Shown: in pieces, positions 34,890 to 43,743 of the stretch
How positions within the stretch are numbered: position 1 is the first letter of the stretch
How the letters are laid out: the number at the start of each line of letters is the position of its first letter
Origin: Obelidium mucronatum
Taxonomy: Eukaryota > Chytridiomycota > Chytridiomycetes > Chytridiales > Chytriomycetaceae
Assembly: GCA_025765595.1 (NCBI GenBank)
Contig: JAIVFH010000093.1
Coordinates: forward strand, 1 to 64,000
DNA: 64,000 nt
Direction of reading: 5' to 3'
Made by a program: the position numbers and the translations under genes
The notes under the pieces: model-generated
Seen by the model: only the letters and a program-made list of their open reading frames with translations
What the model was told of the DNA's origin: nothing
The model's database searches: none

Positions 34890-35431
34890 GGTTTTTATCC
34901 GCTTTTATTGCTATTGCCTATTTCTTTGGACGCGTTGGAACTGATTGAACGCGTGTTAAAGGTTTGAAGGAAGGAGTGTTATGGGATATGTTAACAATGG
35001 TTGGGGAACTCTAGGTATATTGCATTGGAGCGATTGATTGGGATTTACCACATAAGTTAACGTATCTGAATTATTGCGAAGGTACAAACAAATAAATATT
35101 CGGATTTTTGTGGTTTTAATCTCCTGTATTCTTCTTTTACGCATTTGAAGGTTTTTATCCGCTTTTATTGCTATTGCCTATTTCTTTGGACGCGTTGGAA
35201 CTGATTGAACGCGTGTTAAAGGTATATTGCATTGGAGCGATTGATTGGGATTTACCACATAAGTTAACGTATCTGAATTATTGCGAAGGTTTTTATCCGC
35301 TTTTATTGCTATTGCCTATTTCTTTGGACGCGTTGGAACTGATTGAACGCGTGTTAAAGGTTTTTATCCGCTTTTATTGCTATTGCCTATTTCTTTGGAC
35401 GCGTTGGAACTGATTGAACGCGTGTTAAAGG
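34890..35431 (+). repeat. internal modular repeats of the LTR
   Basis: A roughly 70-bp module beginning GTTTTTATCCGC and ending GCGTGTTAAAGG occurs four times (about 34890, 35150, 35289, 35360). A second module (TATATTGCATTGG...) occurs twice (about 35016 and 35222). A third (ATTCGGATTTTTGTGG...) also occurs twice, at about 34776 and 35097. The same arrangement is repeated in the 3' LTR. Confidence 0.85.
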
Positions 35432-35559
35432 TTAACTGGTATTATTCTACTGTGCCACATTGACGCCAACAATTTCAAGTCTTCGAACTTAATTGCTGGA
35501 TACTATCACACGAACCAAAAACTATATAAACAAACAAGAATTTATTGTACTTGTAACAG

Positions 35560-35572
35560 TGGCGAGCGTACC
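35560..35572 (+). other. candidate primer-binding site
   Basis: TGGCGAGCGTACC starts two bases after the 5' LTR. It has the TGG expected for pairing to a tRNA 3'-CCA end. I cannot name the tRNA without the host tRNA set. Confidence 0.55.
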
Positions 35573-35603
35573 ATTTTAAAATCTATTGTGGTAGTCAGTC
35601 AAT

Positions 35604-38570
35604 ATGGGCAAGAAGAAAGATTATTTCAAAACACATCAATTTCGAGGACCGAAAGTCACGGAATTTATTTATTATATTCTTCAACAAGTTGGGAAAAAGG
35701 GTCTGGATAGTGACTCAAAACAAATCAATTATTTATTGGCTATGGTCTCTCAAGCAGTCAATAAGGAATACGCGGTTTGGGCGGCTGGACAAACTAAAAT
35801 CATCAACTTCAAAGAATTGACAAATTGGTTTGCAACCAATTATAAAGATCAGGATATCATTTACAGTCTTGCGGATTTGGACAAAATGGCAAGAAAGCAA
35901 CGGTCGCGTGGAATTTTTGTTAGTGACGCGGAATATTTGGGAGAATATAACTCGGTCTTAACTGCAATGGACGACAACGCGAAGCCAGGAGATGCAGTTG
36001 CGGTTAAAACTTTCCTTCGAGAAGTTCGAGCTATTCTGGATAAAATTATTGGAGCGGATAATGTTCAGAACAATGATTGGAAAAATTTCTGCAAAGTTGT
36101 TACTACCTTGGATAAGTTGGAAAGATCTACAAAAGCTGTGTCTAAAGGTTCCCGTCGCAAGAAGCGGTCCGATAGCTCTAGCGATGAGAGTTCTAGTGAT
36201 ACTGAGACTGAATCTAGTTCGGAATCTTCGAGCAGCGAGTCTTCAAGCTCTAGCAGTTCCGAAAGTGAGAAAGTCAGCAAAAAGAAAAGAAAGTCAAAGA
36301 AAGTGAAGAAACCTGATCCGCCTAAAGAGGTTGTGGGCAATACCTCTGTGGATGAATTGGCGAAACAATTGGCGGAAATGCAGTTAAACCACGCGAAGGC
36401 ACAAGAAGCCATCTTCGCGGCTATTTCAAAAATTAGTACTCAACCAGCGTCAGCAGCAGCAGGAACAACTGGTGGGCAGCGGCCGGATTTTCTTTGCGCA
36501 TATTGCGGTACCAGTGAAAAGACACATGCTGTGTCGCGCGATCCATCTAAGTGTGAACAGTTTATTCAAGATGTGAAAAATGGTTGGCCTGTTACTTACG
36601 TTGAGACGAAGTTTGGGAAGCATGAGTTCCAATTCCAGGGAGAAAAAGTCCCTCTCAGCAATCTAAGAAATGGTGGAGTTAGGGCTTTAATCGAGAAAGA
36701 AAAGAGTAAAACAGCAGTAGCGTCTTCAAAAACCTTCAAAGCTGTACCCATTTGGAACACCGCGGACTATGAGTCTGAAGATTCGGACTTTGACGATAAT
36801 TATTACTCTGTTCTTGCGTGTTCTCAGAATTGTACACTGAAGAATGAGCCGTGGATTCCTTCTACTATTCCTAAATCAGAAGTCAAAAACGAAAAATGGT
36901 CAGAATTAAGGGGAACGGCGCATGCGATTAATGTCTCAGTACTTACCGCAAATATAATCTATGAGCCAATGTCGATTCCTGATTTTCATGGTGGCGCTAT
37001 GTTGCTGGACGATCCAAAGGGGCAAACTTTCCTTGCGGTTGATGTCTTCAAAGTCATGTGTGGCGTTGATGTTACTGAAGAGGAGTTAAACGAGACACAT
37101 AATTCTATGGTTAGTCGCAATGTTGGAAACGGCGGTCCTTACACTGTTGATCAAGTGGCCGCTGAGTTGTTGGAAATCCGCAGTCATGTCAAACGCCGAG
37201 CCGATGAAGAAGCCGAAGGCGACGCTGATCGTCGAAAGACTCGTTCGATGGGTCGTGAGGAAGCTCTGAAGCCGTTGGCTAAGTTCCAGGATGTTCCTAA
37301 CCCGACGTCAATTCCTGCGGTGCCTGCGGTTCCACCTCCGATTTTAAAGCCGATTTTTTCTAAGAAGCCTATAGAAGATAAGTCTGAGACTCCGCAAAAG
37401 AAAACTGTCGAATTTCAAGCGCAATCACCTCCAGCTCAGAAGCGTCCTTATAAGTTGGTTCGAAAGGGTCCAGTTGGCGACGGCAATCCTGAAGAAGTCG
37501 CGAAGAAACTAGTAGCTCAAACCCAACTAAACATTTCGTTGGAAGAGCTTTTAATTGTTAGTGAGCCTGTCAGGAAAGTTCTGAACACTTACACGGGTCT
37601 GACGCGCGAGTACTCTGATGCTAAGAATTCCAGTCCTGGCACTCCAATGCAGTTGCATTCTGTGGTTTCGCAATACGACTCGGGGAATACAGACTCTTCT
37701 GCGCAATATTTCGTAAATTCGGCGCTGTCGGAGGATAGTCCAGTTTCAAGTCCGCCGCCGATGTTGGATCTAAAGCTGAATGAGGAAATTTCAAGACACC
37801 TCACATCACAGTACCTGTCGAATCCTAGAAATCCTAGCGAAGTTCCAACTTCAATGCTCAACATCTTCATTCGTAATTTTGAATCAATCGCACAGACTGG
37901 TGAGTATGCGTCATTCATCAAAGATAAGGACGTCGCTCTGTCGAAGATGTCGTCTAGCCGATTCTATGATGCAAAAGATCCCTATTTGTCTTGTCATTTC
38001 TCGTCTGTTGATGTGCCTAAGTCGGATTTAGCCCGTCTAGCCGATCCTAATACTCAGCTAGCCTTGTATCCAGCTCCAGCTATACGCAATGTCCTCTTTC
38101 AAGATCTTGTTTTGTTGCCGAATTGTCCACTTGATGAGGGCGCCGAGTCGGTTTTTGCTCAAATGGAGTTAGCGTCTAAATGTCATTCTGTAAATGAGTT
38201 AGTAACAGACGTCAAATTATTCATGGTTTCCGCAAATAGCGCTCGAACGGAGATCTTTGGATTAATTCGAAACGCGTCAATAGTCGCTGGTGGGATTCAA
38301 ACGTTTAATCAAGTCTGGATTTTACCTAAGTTGCCGCCAAATGTGAAACCTTCGTTCCAACTACTTCTTGGTATGCCTTGGAAAAAGACTACGCGATGTG
38401 TCACTGGCTGGGATGATTATGGTAATGTTTGGGCTAAATTACACTCACCCGATGGCAAGAAAACAGTTCAGATGCAAGTCACCAATATTAATGATCCTCG
38501 CGTTGTCATTGACTATGATTCGCCGTCGCAACGAAAGCTTGAACGTTCCGAGACTGCGGGTTTTCAGTGA
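35604..38570 (+). CDS. retrotransposon Gag-like ORF1, 988 aa
   Basis: Structural polyprotein, intact. The N-terminal ~190 residues are probably capsid-like. A basic/Ser-acidic low-complexity tract spans about 183-232. A zinc-knuckle-like motif follows at C298-x2-C301-x6-H308-x8-C317, with longer spacing than a classical CCHC. The last ~150 residues resemble the second half of fungal retropepsins: Asp-Glu-Gly at 844-846 sits where D-[ST]-G is expected, and L-L-L-G-M-P-W lies near 920-926. A separate protease is not visible in pol, so this may be the protease region, though the missing Ser/Thr is odd. The stop TGA (38568-38570) lies four bases after a slippery heptamer, so a fraction of ribosomes should continue into pol. 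Confidence 0.85.
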   Translation: MGKKKDYFKTHQFRGPKVTEFIYYILQQVGKKGLDSDSKQINYLLAMVSQAVNKEYAVWAAGQTKIINFKELTNWFATNYKDQDIIYSLADLDKMARKQRSRGIFVSDAEYLGEYNSVLTAMDDNAKPGDAVAVKTFLREVRAILDKIIGADNVQNNDWKNFCKVVTTLDKLERSTKAVSKGSRRKKRSDSSSDESSSDTETESSSESSSSESSSSSSSESEKVSKKKRKSKKVKKPDPPKEVVGNTSVDELAKQLAEMQLNHAKAQEAIFAAISKISTQPASAAAGTTGGQRPDFLCAYCGTSEKTHAVSRDPSKCEQFIQDVKNGWPVTYVETKFGKHEFQFQGEKVPLSNLRNGGVRALIEKEKSKTAVASSKTFKAVPIWNTADYESEDSDFDDNYYSVLACSQNCTLKNEPWIPSTIPKSEVKNEKWSELRGTAHAINVSVLTANIIYEPMSIPDFHGGAMLLDDPKGQTFLAVDVFKVMCGVDVTEEELNETHNSMVSRNVGNGGPYTVDQVAAELLEIRSHVKRRADEEAEGDADRRKTRSMGREEALKPLAKFQDVPNPTSIPAVPAVPPPILKPIFSKKPIEDKSETPQKKTVEFQAQSPPAQKRPYKLVRKGPVGDGNPEEVAKKLVAQTQLNISLEELLIVSEPVRKVLNTYTGLTREYSDAKNSSPGTPMQLHSVVSQYDSGNTDSSAQYFVNSALSEDSPVSSPPPMLDLKLNEEISRHLTSQYLSNPRNPSEVPTSMLNIFIRNFESIAQTGEYASFIKDKDVALSKMSSSRFYDAKDPYLSCHFSSVDVPKSDLARLADPNTQLALYPAPAIRNVLFQDLVLLPNCPLDEGAESVFAQMELASKCHSVNELVTDVKLFMVSANSARTEIFGLIRNASIVAGGIQTFNQVWILPKLPPNVKPSFQLLLGMPWKKTTRCVTGWDDYGNVWAKLHSPDGKKTVQMQVTNINDPRVVIDYDSPSQRKLERSETAGFQ

Positions 38571-38590
38571 AGGCTGGAATGCTACCGGCC
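38558..38590 (+). promoter_or_regulatory. -1 programmed ribosomal frameshift signal
   Basis: GGGTTTT at 38558-38564 is read as G GGT TTT in the gag frame, a canonical X-XXY-YYZ heptamer. The gag stop follows at 38568. After a 7-nt spacer, GGCTGG (38572-38577) can pair with CCGGCC (38585-38590) around a 7-nt loop, a GC-rich hairpin at the usual distance. Slipping by -1 enters the pol frame, which is open from 38543. Confidence 0.8.
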
Positions 38591-41500
38591 GTTAAATACA
38601 AAATGCTAGGGAATATTACTACCTGTCAGTCTGGATTGGTGCAAGGACAGAGTTCAAGAATTTCAATTATTTCTTGGAACGTCAATTCAGTTAGAAATGC
38701 TGTCAAAATCATGAGTCAGGAGAATAAAGAGGAATTGCTGTCTTACGATGTCGTGTTGATTCAAGAATCTAAAGTCTCTCAAGATATCTTGTCTAAGTTT
38801 TCGACACTTGATTTAAGCGGATTCCATGTCTTCCACTCTGAATTTCCTCATGAGGAACTCGGTTTTGGAAAATGTCGAAATGGTGTCTTGACGCTGCTGA
38901 AAAAGAACAAGTTCTCCTTTCCAACGCGCGTTATCTGTTGTCCTCCTTCTATGACTGTCGCTGAATCCGAGGGACGCTATTTAGAAGTCTGTCTTGGTTC
39001 AATTGTTATTCTCAACGCGTATTGTCCAAATGCAAGTCGCGGAAACACTCATCGACTGCCATACAAAGAAAAGTTCAACAACGCACTTTTATTCAGAATT
39101 CGTCAATTAAAAAGTATGGGATTCTCAGTAATTTTGGGAGCCGATGTCAATGTTGCCCAAGAAGTATTAGATATTCATCCGCGTATTGTTCCTTGGATTA
39201 CCTCGGGATTCCAGGATTCTGAGCGGCAATGGCTTCGTGAATTAGCGGGCGAATTGCTTGATAGTTTTCGCGTCCTCCATCCCAATGATTCAGCATTTAC
39301 GACTTGGTATTACTTTTCGCGAAAGGATAATCTTGGAATGCGTTTTGACGTCGTACTGGTTTCAAAGGACATTTCTGCTAGGACGTGTATTCATGGCCAT
39401 CATATGTTGGGATCTGACCACATACCTGTTATCTGCGTCGTCGATTTGCCTATTACCGCTATCTCCAATAAGGCAAAGAAAGTTGCCGATAAGATTCGTC
39501 CAATTGCTGCCGAAATTCCTGGTGGAAGTCCGTCTTTTATTCTTCCGTCGGTTCCAGTTGACTTGATTCCTGCTCCGCGTTTAACTGAAGAAAGATTGGA
39601 TAAAATGTTTGCCAAATCAAGGAAAGAAAATCCCGGTTACCTTCGCGACGCTGAATATGAATTCCTCAAAGAGTCGGTTCGCAAGTATCCCACGGCGTTC
39701 TCTTTTAAGCTCGCAGAATTAGGTCGCGTCAAGCCTGAGTATAGTCCTCCTGCGGTTATCCATACTATTCCTCACAAGCCTTGGAATCATAAGGTCCGTC
39801 CAGTTCCTCCTGCCATTTTCGATGCCGTTACTGCCTTTTATAAGGAGCGGATTGATGCGGGTCTTCATGAATTGTGCAGCAGTCCATACGCTAATCGATG
39901 GTGGGCACTGGTTAAGAAGGACGGTAAATTTAGACCTATAATGGATGGGCAAGATATGAATTCGGTTACCATTCGCGATGCTGGTGGTCTCCCCTTGATT
40001 GAAGACATGACCGAGCGCATTGCTGGAAAGAAACTGGTCTCGGCGTTTGACATGATGTCCGCGTTTGACCAGATTCCTCTTGCTGTTCAAAGTCGAGATA
40101 TGACGGCAATTAATACCCCGATTGGTCAAATACGAAATACTGGCTTACCTCAAGGTGGTTGCAATTCGATGGCAATCACTCAAAGAGTCACTACATCGGT
40201 CTTTGTAACTCCTGGGACTGGTAATACCTCCGCGTATGCTGATGATCTGTCTGCTGCATCTGGAAGCGGTCCTGTTCGCGATGATGAGCCTGAAATTGAT
40301 GGTATTAGAGACTTTGTTAGAGAACATGCGGTCGTCATTGAGTGGATGTGTCAACAAGCAGTCAATTCGGGTCTTACCTTCAGTGGTGCAAAAGTCAATT
40401 TGGCGTTGATGAAGACTCTGGTCACTGGCGTCATTTGTGGTCCTGAAGGCCGCGAGATTAATCCTGTGAAGTTGGATGCGATGGTGCGGTTTCCAAGTCC
40501 TAACTCACTTGAAAAGCTACGATCCTTCTTGTATCTTTGTTCCTTCTTTCGGCAGTGGATTCATCGGTTTTCTTTACTCTCGGCTCCGCTGTTTCGTCTC
40601 ACTCGCAAAGGGATTGGTTGGAGCTGGAGTGATAGCGAATTTGTCGCTTTTGAAAATTTGAAAAATGCAATGTTGCATGCACCTGTCCGATGCACTCTGG
40701 ATTATGCCGCTTTTGTAAGTCGTCCACCATATCTTTACTTTGACGCTGCAAAAGAAGCGGAAGCGCAAGCGTTGGGGCAGAAAGACGATCAAGGTCGTTT
40801 AAGGGTATCGCATTTCTTCAGCGGTTTATTTTCCTCGGGTGAACTTGAATGGCATATTGTCAAAAAGGAGCTGCGTTCGTTGTCTCTGGGTCTTAAGCGA
40901 GCTGAAAGTCATATTCGATTGGCGCCGTGTGTCAAGGTTGTCGGCGATGCACTCTACTTGAAAGGCATGATCAACGATCCATCAAACTCGGATATGGCTA
41001 TGCGCCGCTGGATCTCCTATATTCTGACATTTCCGATTGAGTTCGAGGTGGTGGCTTCAAAGGATAATATAGTCGACGCTTTCACTCGAATGTATGACGA
41101 AAAGGACAAGTCTGATGATCTATACGACGGCAATGAACTTGACGATTCTATTGATCGAATGTTGAATTCTGTGTCTGTCTGCCGTTTCGCTGGATCACGC
41201 GCATATGCGCTTCAAGAGGATTATTCTGCGGACGAAGAATTGAGTCAAGTCGCATATTATCTGGATACTCTTGGATTTTCGGAAAGCCTAACGGAGAAAA
41301 AGAAGTCTTTTATTCGGCGGAAGGCAACTGGATTCTATTTGCGCGATGGAATCTTATTTAAACGCTCAAAAGATAGTATTCCTAAACGGGTTGTGGTCAA
41401 GCGGGATATTCAGTTCCAATTAATCAAAGAAGCACACGCGGGTGTTGGCGGCGGTCATGCGGCGTTTGAAGCTACTTATCTGACTCTGCGTCTACGGTAT

Positions 41501-42841
41501 TACTGGAGAGCTTTGCGAACTGATGTCAAGGAATTTTGTGAGCGGTGCGATGACTGTCAGCGGATGGCCTTTCAACGTCAGAAGGAAGCGGTGCGGCCAT
41601 CAAAAACTCCTACAACATTATTCTTGGTTTGGTATGGCGATTGGTGCGAATTTCCGGAAACTGGGAACGGCTTTCGGCAATTATGGCACTTGACTGAAGG
41701 GATCTCTGGACTCAATGAAGCAAAAGCCTTCAAGCGTCAAACTTGGGAAGCTGCTATGAAATGGACTATTCAGGATGTGTTACATCGTTACGGGTATGCG
41801 GCACTATTTTGTTTCGATGCGAGCTCTATGTCTTCAAAGGATGCAAGGGCGATTTATGACCTATACAAGATTGAAATCCGTCTCATTGCTCCTCACAATC
41901 ATAAGGGTCTTGGTCCTGGCGAACGGCGACATACTCCATTAGTGGGCGCGATCGCAAGGTCTTGTCGAAGCGATCCAAAGAAGTGGGCGGAACGCGTCTC
42001 TAATGCCTGTCTTGCTACAAATATTCACACAAACTATCGCGGATATTCAGCATATGAGATTGTTTATTATCAGCAGCCGTTTATGCATCTGGATATTGTT
42101 CAAGAATCGTTCTCTATCATCAACTTTCGCGAAGGAATGTCTTTGGTTGACTTGTTGGCTGGCAGAATGCGCGTCTTGGAGCGTCGTGTTTCGGATCTTG
42201 AACATGTGAAACGTCAAATTGAGGAGAATCGAAAGAAAGGCGCGGATTACTACAACAAAAAACACAAGAAACAACTGCGGTCTGAGCGCTTGAATATTGG
42301 CGATGCGGTTCTTATCTTCGACTCAAACTTGCACGATCATTTTCATCGCAAATTGAAAGATGTCTGGTACGGTCCATTTATTATTCACGACGTTCGTGAT
42401 GGAACCTATGTCTTGAAGGAACTAGACGGAAGAAAACGCAAGCGTCCTGTTTCTGGTGATCATCTCAAGCTCTGGTATCCTCCGATGGCTTATAGTTCTA
42501 TGTCGCTGTTTTGGGACGAAGTTGAAGTTTCCGACTCTGATGTCCACCCGTTGATTTCTGCTATTTTATCCTGTACTATCATTGATCCATTTGAAGATCT
42601 TGACGAATTGTCTGAGCTTGTTTCGCTTGAAGAAGTATCTGATGCTGTCTCTGTTGGGAATTCTTTCCATGTGGCTCAAGTTTCTGTTTTCTCTGCGTCA
42701 AGGGACGACGCATTGCTACCGCTGGGTTCAAAGGACTGTTACTCGCACTTGGGTTTCTCGTCAAATATTTCTTCAATGATTTTCGAGATTTCCGCGGAAC
42801 GGCCGACGCTGCTTCAAAACCAACACCAAGAATTCTCCTAG
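38567..42841 (+). CDS. retrotransposon Pol: EEP endonuclease-RT-RNaseH-integrase
   Basis: Pol polyprotein of 1,425 codons, probably made as a Gag-Pol fusion by -1 frameshifting; the first ATG in frame is 38579. Numbering is from the codon at 38567. Residues ~31-300 form an exonuclease-endonuclease-phosphatase (ExoIII/AP endonuclease) domain with all expected catalytic positions: N38, E67, Y152, D193/N195, D261, D284/H285. RT follows, with Y-A-D-D at 557-560. RNase H begins near Y-F-D-A (~724) and ends near N-I-V-D-A-F. The integrase has an H957/H964 and C-x2-C zinc domain, core D1025, D1084 and E1119 (34 residues between the last two) and a W-Y-G-P-F module near 1268. No chromodomain or retropepsin is seen in this ORF. 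The last 35 codons lie inside the 3' LTR. Confidence 0.93.
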   Translation: MKAGMLPAVKYKMLGNITTCQSGLVQGQSSRISIISWNVNSVRNAVKIMSQENKEELLSYDVVLIQESKVSQDILSKFSTLDLSGFHVFHSEFPHEELGFGKCRNGVLTLLKKNKFSFPTRVICCPPSMTVAESEGRYLEVCLGSIVILNAYCPNASRGNTHRLPYKEKFNNALLFRIRQLKSMGFSVILGADVNVAQEVLDIHPRIVPWITSGFQDSERQWLRELAGELLDSFRVLHPNDSAFTTWYYFSRKDNLGMRFDVVLVSKDISARTCIHGHHMLGSDHIPVICVVDLPITAISNKAKKVADKIRPIAAEIPGGSPSFILPSVPVDLIPAPRLTEERLDKMFAKSRKENPGYLRDAEYEFLKESVRKYPTAFSFKLAELGRVKPEYSPPAVIHTIPHKPWNHKVRPVPPAIFDAVTAFYKERIDAGLHELCSSPYANRWWALVKKDGKFRPIMDGQDMNSVTIRDAGGLPLIEDMTERIAGKKLVSAFDMMSAFDQIPLAVQSRDMTAINTPIGQIRNTGLPQGGCNSMAITQRVTTSVFVTPGTGNTSAYADDLSAASGSGPVRDDEPEIDGIRDFVREHAVVIEWMCQQAVNSGLTFSGAKVNLALMKTLVTGVICGPEGREINPVKLDAMVRFPSPNSLEKLRSFLYLCSFFRQWIHRFSLLSAPLFRLTRKGIGWSWSDSEFVAFENLKNAMLHAPVRCTLDYAAFVSRPPYLYFDAAKEAEAQALGQKDDQGRLRVSHFFSGLFSSGELEWHIVKKELRSLSLGLKRAESHIRLAPCVKVVGDALYLKGMINDPSNSDMAMRRWISYILTFPIEFEVVASKDNIVDAFTRMYDEKDKSDDLYDGNELDDSIDRMLNSVSVCRFAGSRAYALQEDYSADEELSQVAYYLDTLGFSESLTEKKKSFIRRKATGFYLRDGILFKRSKDSIPKRVVVKRDIQFQLIKEAHAGVGGGHAAFEATYLTLRLRYYWRALRTDVKEFCERCDDCQRMAFQRQKEAVRPSKTPTTLFLVWYGDWCEFPETGNGFRQLWHLTEGISGLNEAKAFKRQTWEAAMKWTIQDVLHRYGYAALFCFDASSMSSKDARAIYDLYKIEIRLIAPHNHKGLGPGERRHTPLVGAIARSCRSDPKKWAERVSNACLATNIHTNYRGYSAYEIVYYQQPFMHLDIVQESFSIINFREGMSLVDLLAGRMRVLERRVSDLEHVKRQIEENRKKGADYYNKKHKKQLRSERLNIGDAVLIFDSNLHDHFHRKLKDVWYGPFIIHDVRDGTYVLKELDGRKRKRPVSGDHLKLWYPPMAYSSMSLFWDEVEVSDSDVHPLISAILSCTIIDPFEDLDELSELVSLEEVSDAVSVGNSFHVAQVSVFSASRDDALLPLGSKDCYSHLGFSSNISSMIFEISAERPTLLQNQHQEFS

Positions 42842-43743
42842 AGCGATCGCCCAGTTCTTTGTGGCTGATCGTCTCGGACTTTTTATTATCATTGTTATTT
42901 TTCTTATTGTTTTGCTTTTCCTATATAAACTTGAAGTTCTTCTCCACTTATTATTCTTTATTCGGATTTTTGTGGTTTTAATCTCCTGTATTCTTCTTTT
43001 ACGCATTTGAAGGTTTTTATTCTTTCTTTATCTCCTTTTTTTTATTACTGATGGAGGGATTTCTTTGTGATCAAGGTTTTTATCCGCTTTTATTGCTATT
43101 GCCTATTTCTTTGGACGCGTTGGAACTGATTGAACGCGTGTTAAAGGTTTGAAGGAAGGAGTGTTATGGGATATGTTAACAATGGTTGGGGAACTCTAGG
43201 TATATTGCATTGGAGCGATTGATTGGGATTTACCACATAAGTTAACGTATCTGAATTATTGCGAAGGTACAAACAAATAAATATTCGGATTTTTGTGGTT
43301 TTAATCTCCTGTATTCTTCTTTTACGCATTTGAAGGTTTTTATCCGCTTTTATTGCTATTGCCTATTTCTTTGGACGCGTTGGAACTGATTGAACGCGTG
43401 TTAAAGGTATATTGCATTGGAGCGATTGATTGGGATTTACCACATAAGTTAACGTATCTGAATTATTGCGAAGGTTTTTATCCGCTTTTATTGCTATTGC
43501 CTATTTCTTTGGACGCGTTGGAACTGATTGAACGCGTGTTAAAGGTTTTTATCCGCTTTTATTGCTATTGCCTATTTCTTTGGACGCGTTGGAACTGATT
43601 GAACGCGTGTTAAAGGTTAACTGGTATTATTCTACTGTGCCACATTGACGCCAACAATTTCAAGTCTTCGAACTTAATTGCTGGATACTATCACACGAAC
43701 CAAAAACTATATAAACAAACAAGAATTTATTGTACTTGTAACA
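42737..43743 (+). repeat. 3' LTR (1,007 bp)
   Basis: Same length and boundaries as the 5' LTR, and apparently identical to it. Its first 105 bp encode the end of pol. Its last 17 bp provide the final codons and stop for the host gene at 43727 on the other strand. Confidence 0.95.

Larger units (their letters stand above)
34552..35558 (+). repeat. 5' LTR (1,007 bp)
   Basis: Begins TGTTAC and ends GTAACA, a perfect short inverted repeat. It contains TATATAA at 34737-34744, a likely promoter, and a mosaic of internal repeats. Its first 105 bp correspond to the part of the 3' LTR that encodes the C-terminus of pol. Confidence 0.95.
34552..43743 (+). mobile_element. complete LTR retrotransposon with endonuclease-bearing pol
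   Basis: A 9,192-bp element with two 1,007-bp LTRs (TGTTAC...GTAACA), a 4-bp target duplication and two intact ORFs. Order: 5' LTR, primer-binding site, gag-like ORF1, -1 frameshift site, pol ORF2, 3' LTR. RT, RNase H, an H2C2-DDE integrase and a GPF-type integrase tail place it with Ty3/gypsy-like elements. The exception is an ExoIII/AP-endonuclease-like domain at the start of pol. All offsets between shared LTR landmarks are 8,185 bp and the frames in the two LTRs translate identically, so insertion is recent. It lies between two group C genes and truncates the last codons of the one at 43727. Confidence 0.92.

Noticed and set aside
38567..38578. GTG at 38567 as the start codon of pol.
   Set aside because: Non-ATG initiation is unlikely here; the frame is open upstream to 38543 and a frameshift signal explains entry. 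ATG 38579 is the only conventional alternative.
42841..43730. Small ORFs inside the LTRs (for example minus-strand 42773-43006 and 43141-43329, plus-strand 43353-43598).
   Set aside because: They are present identically in both LTRs, are low complexity and partly repeat-derived; no sign of translation.
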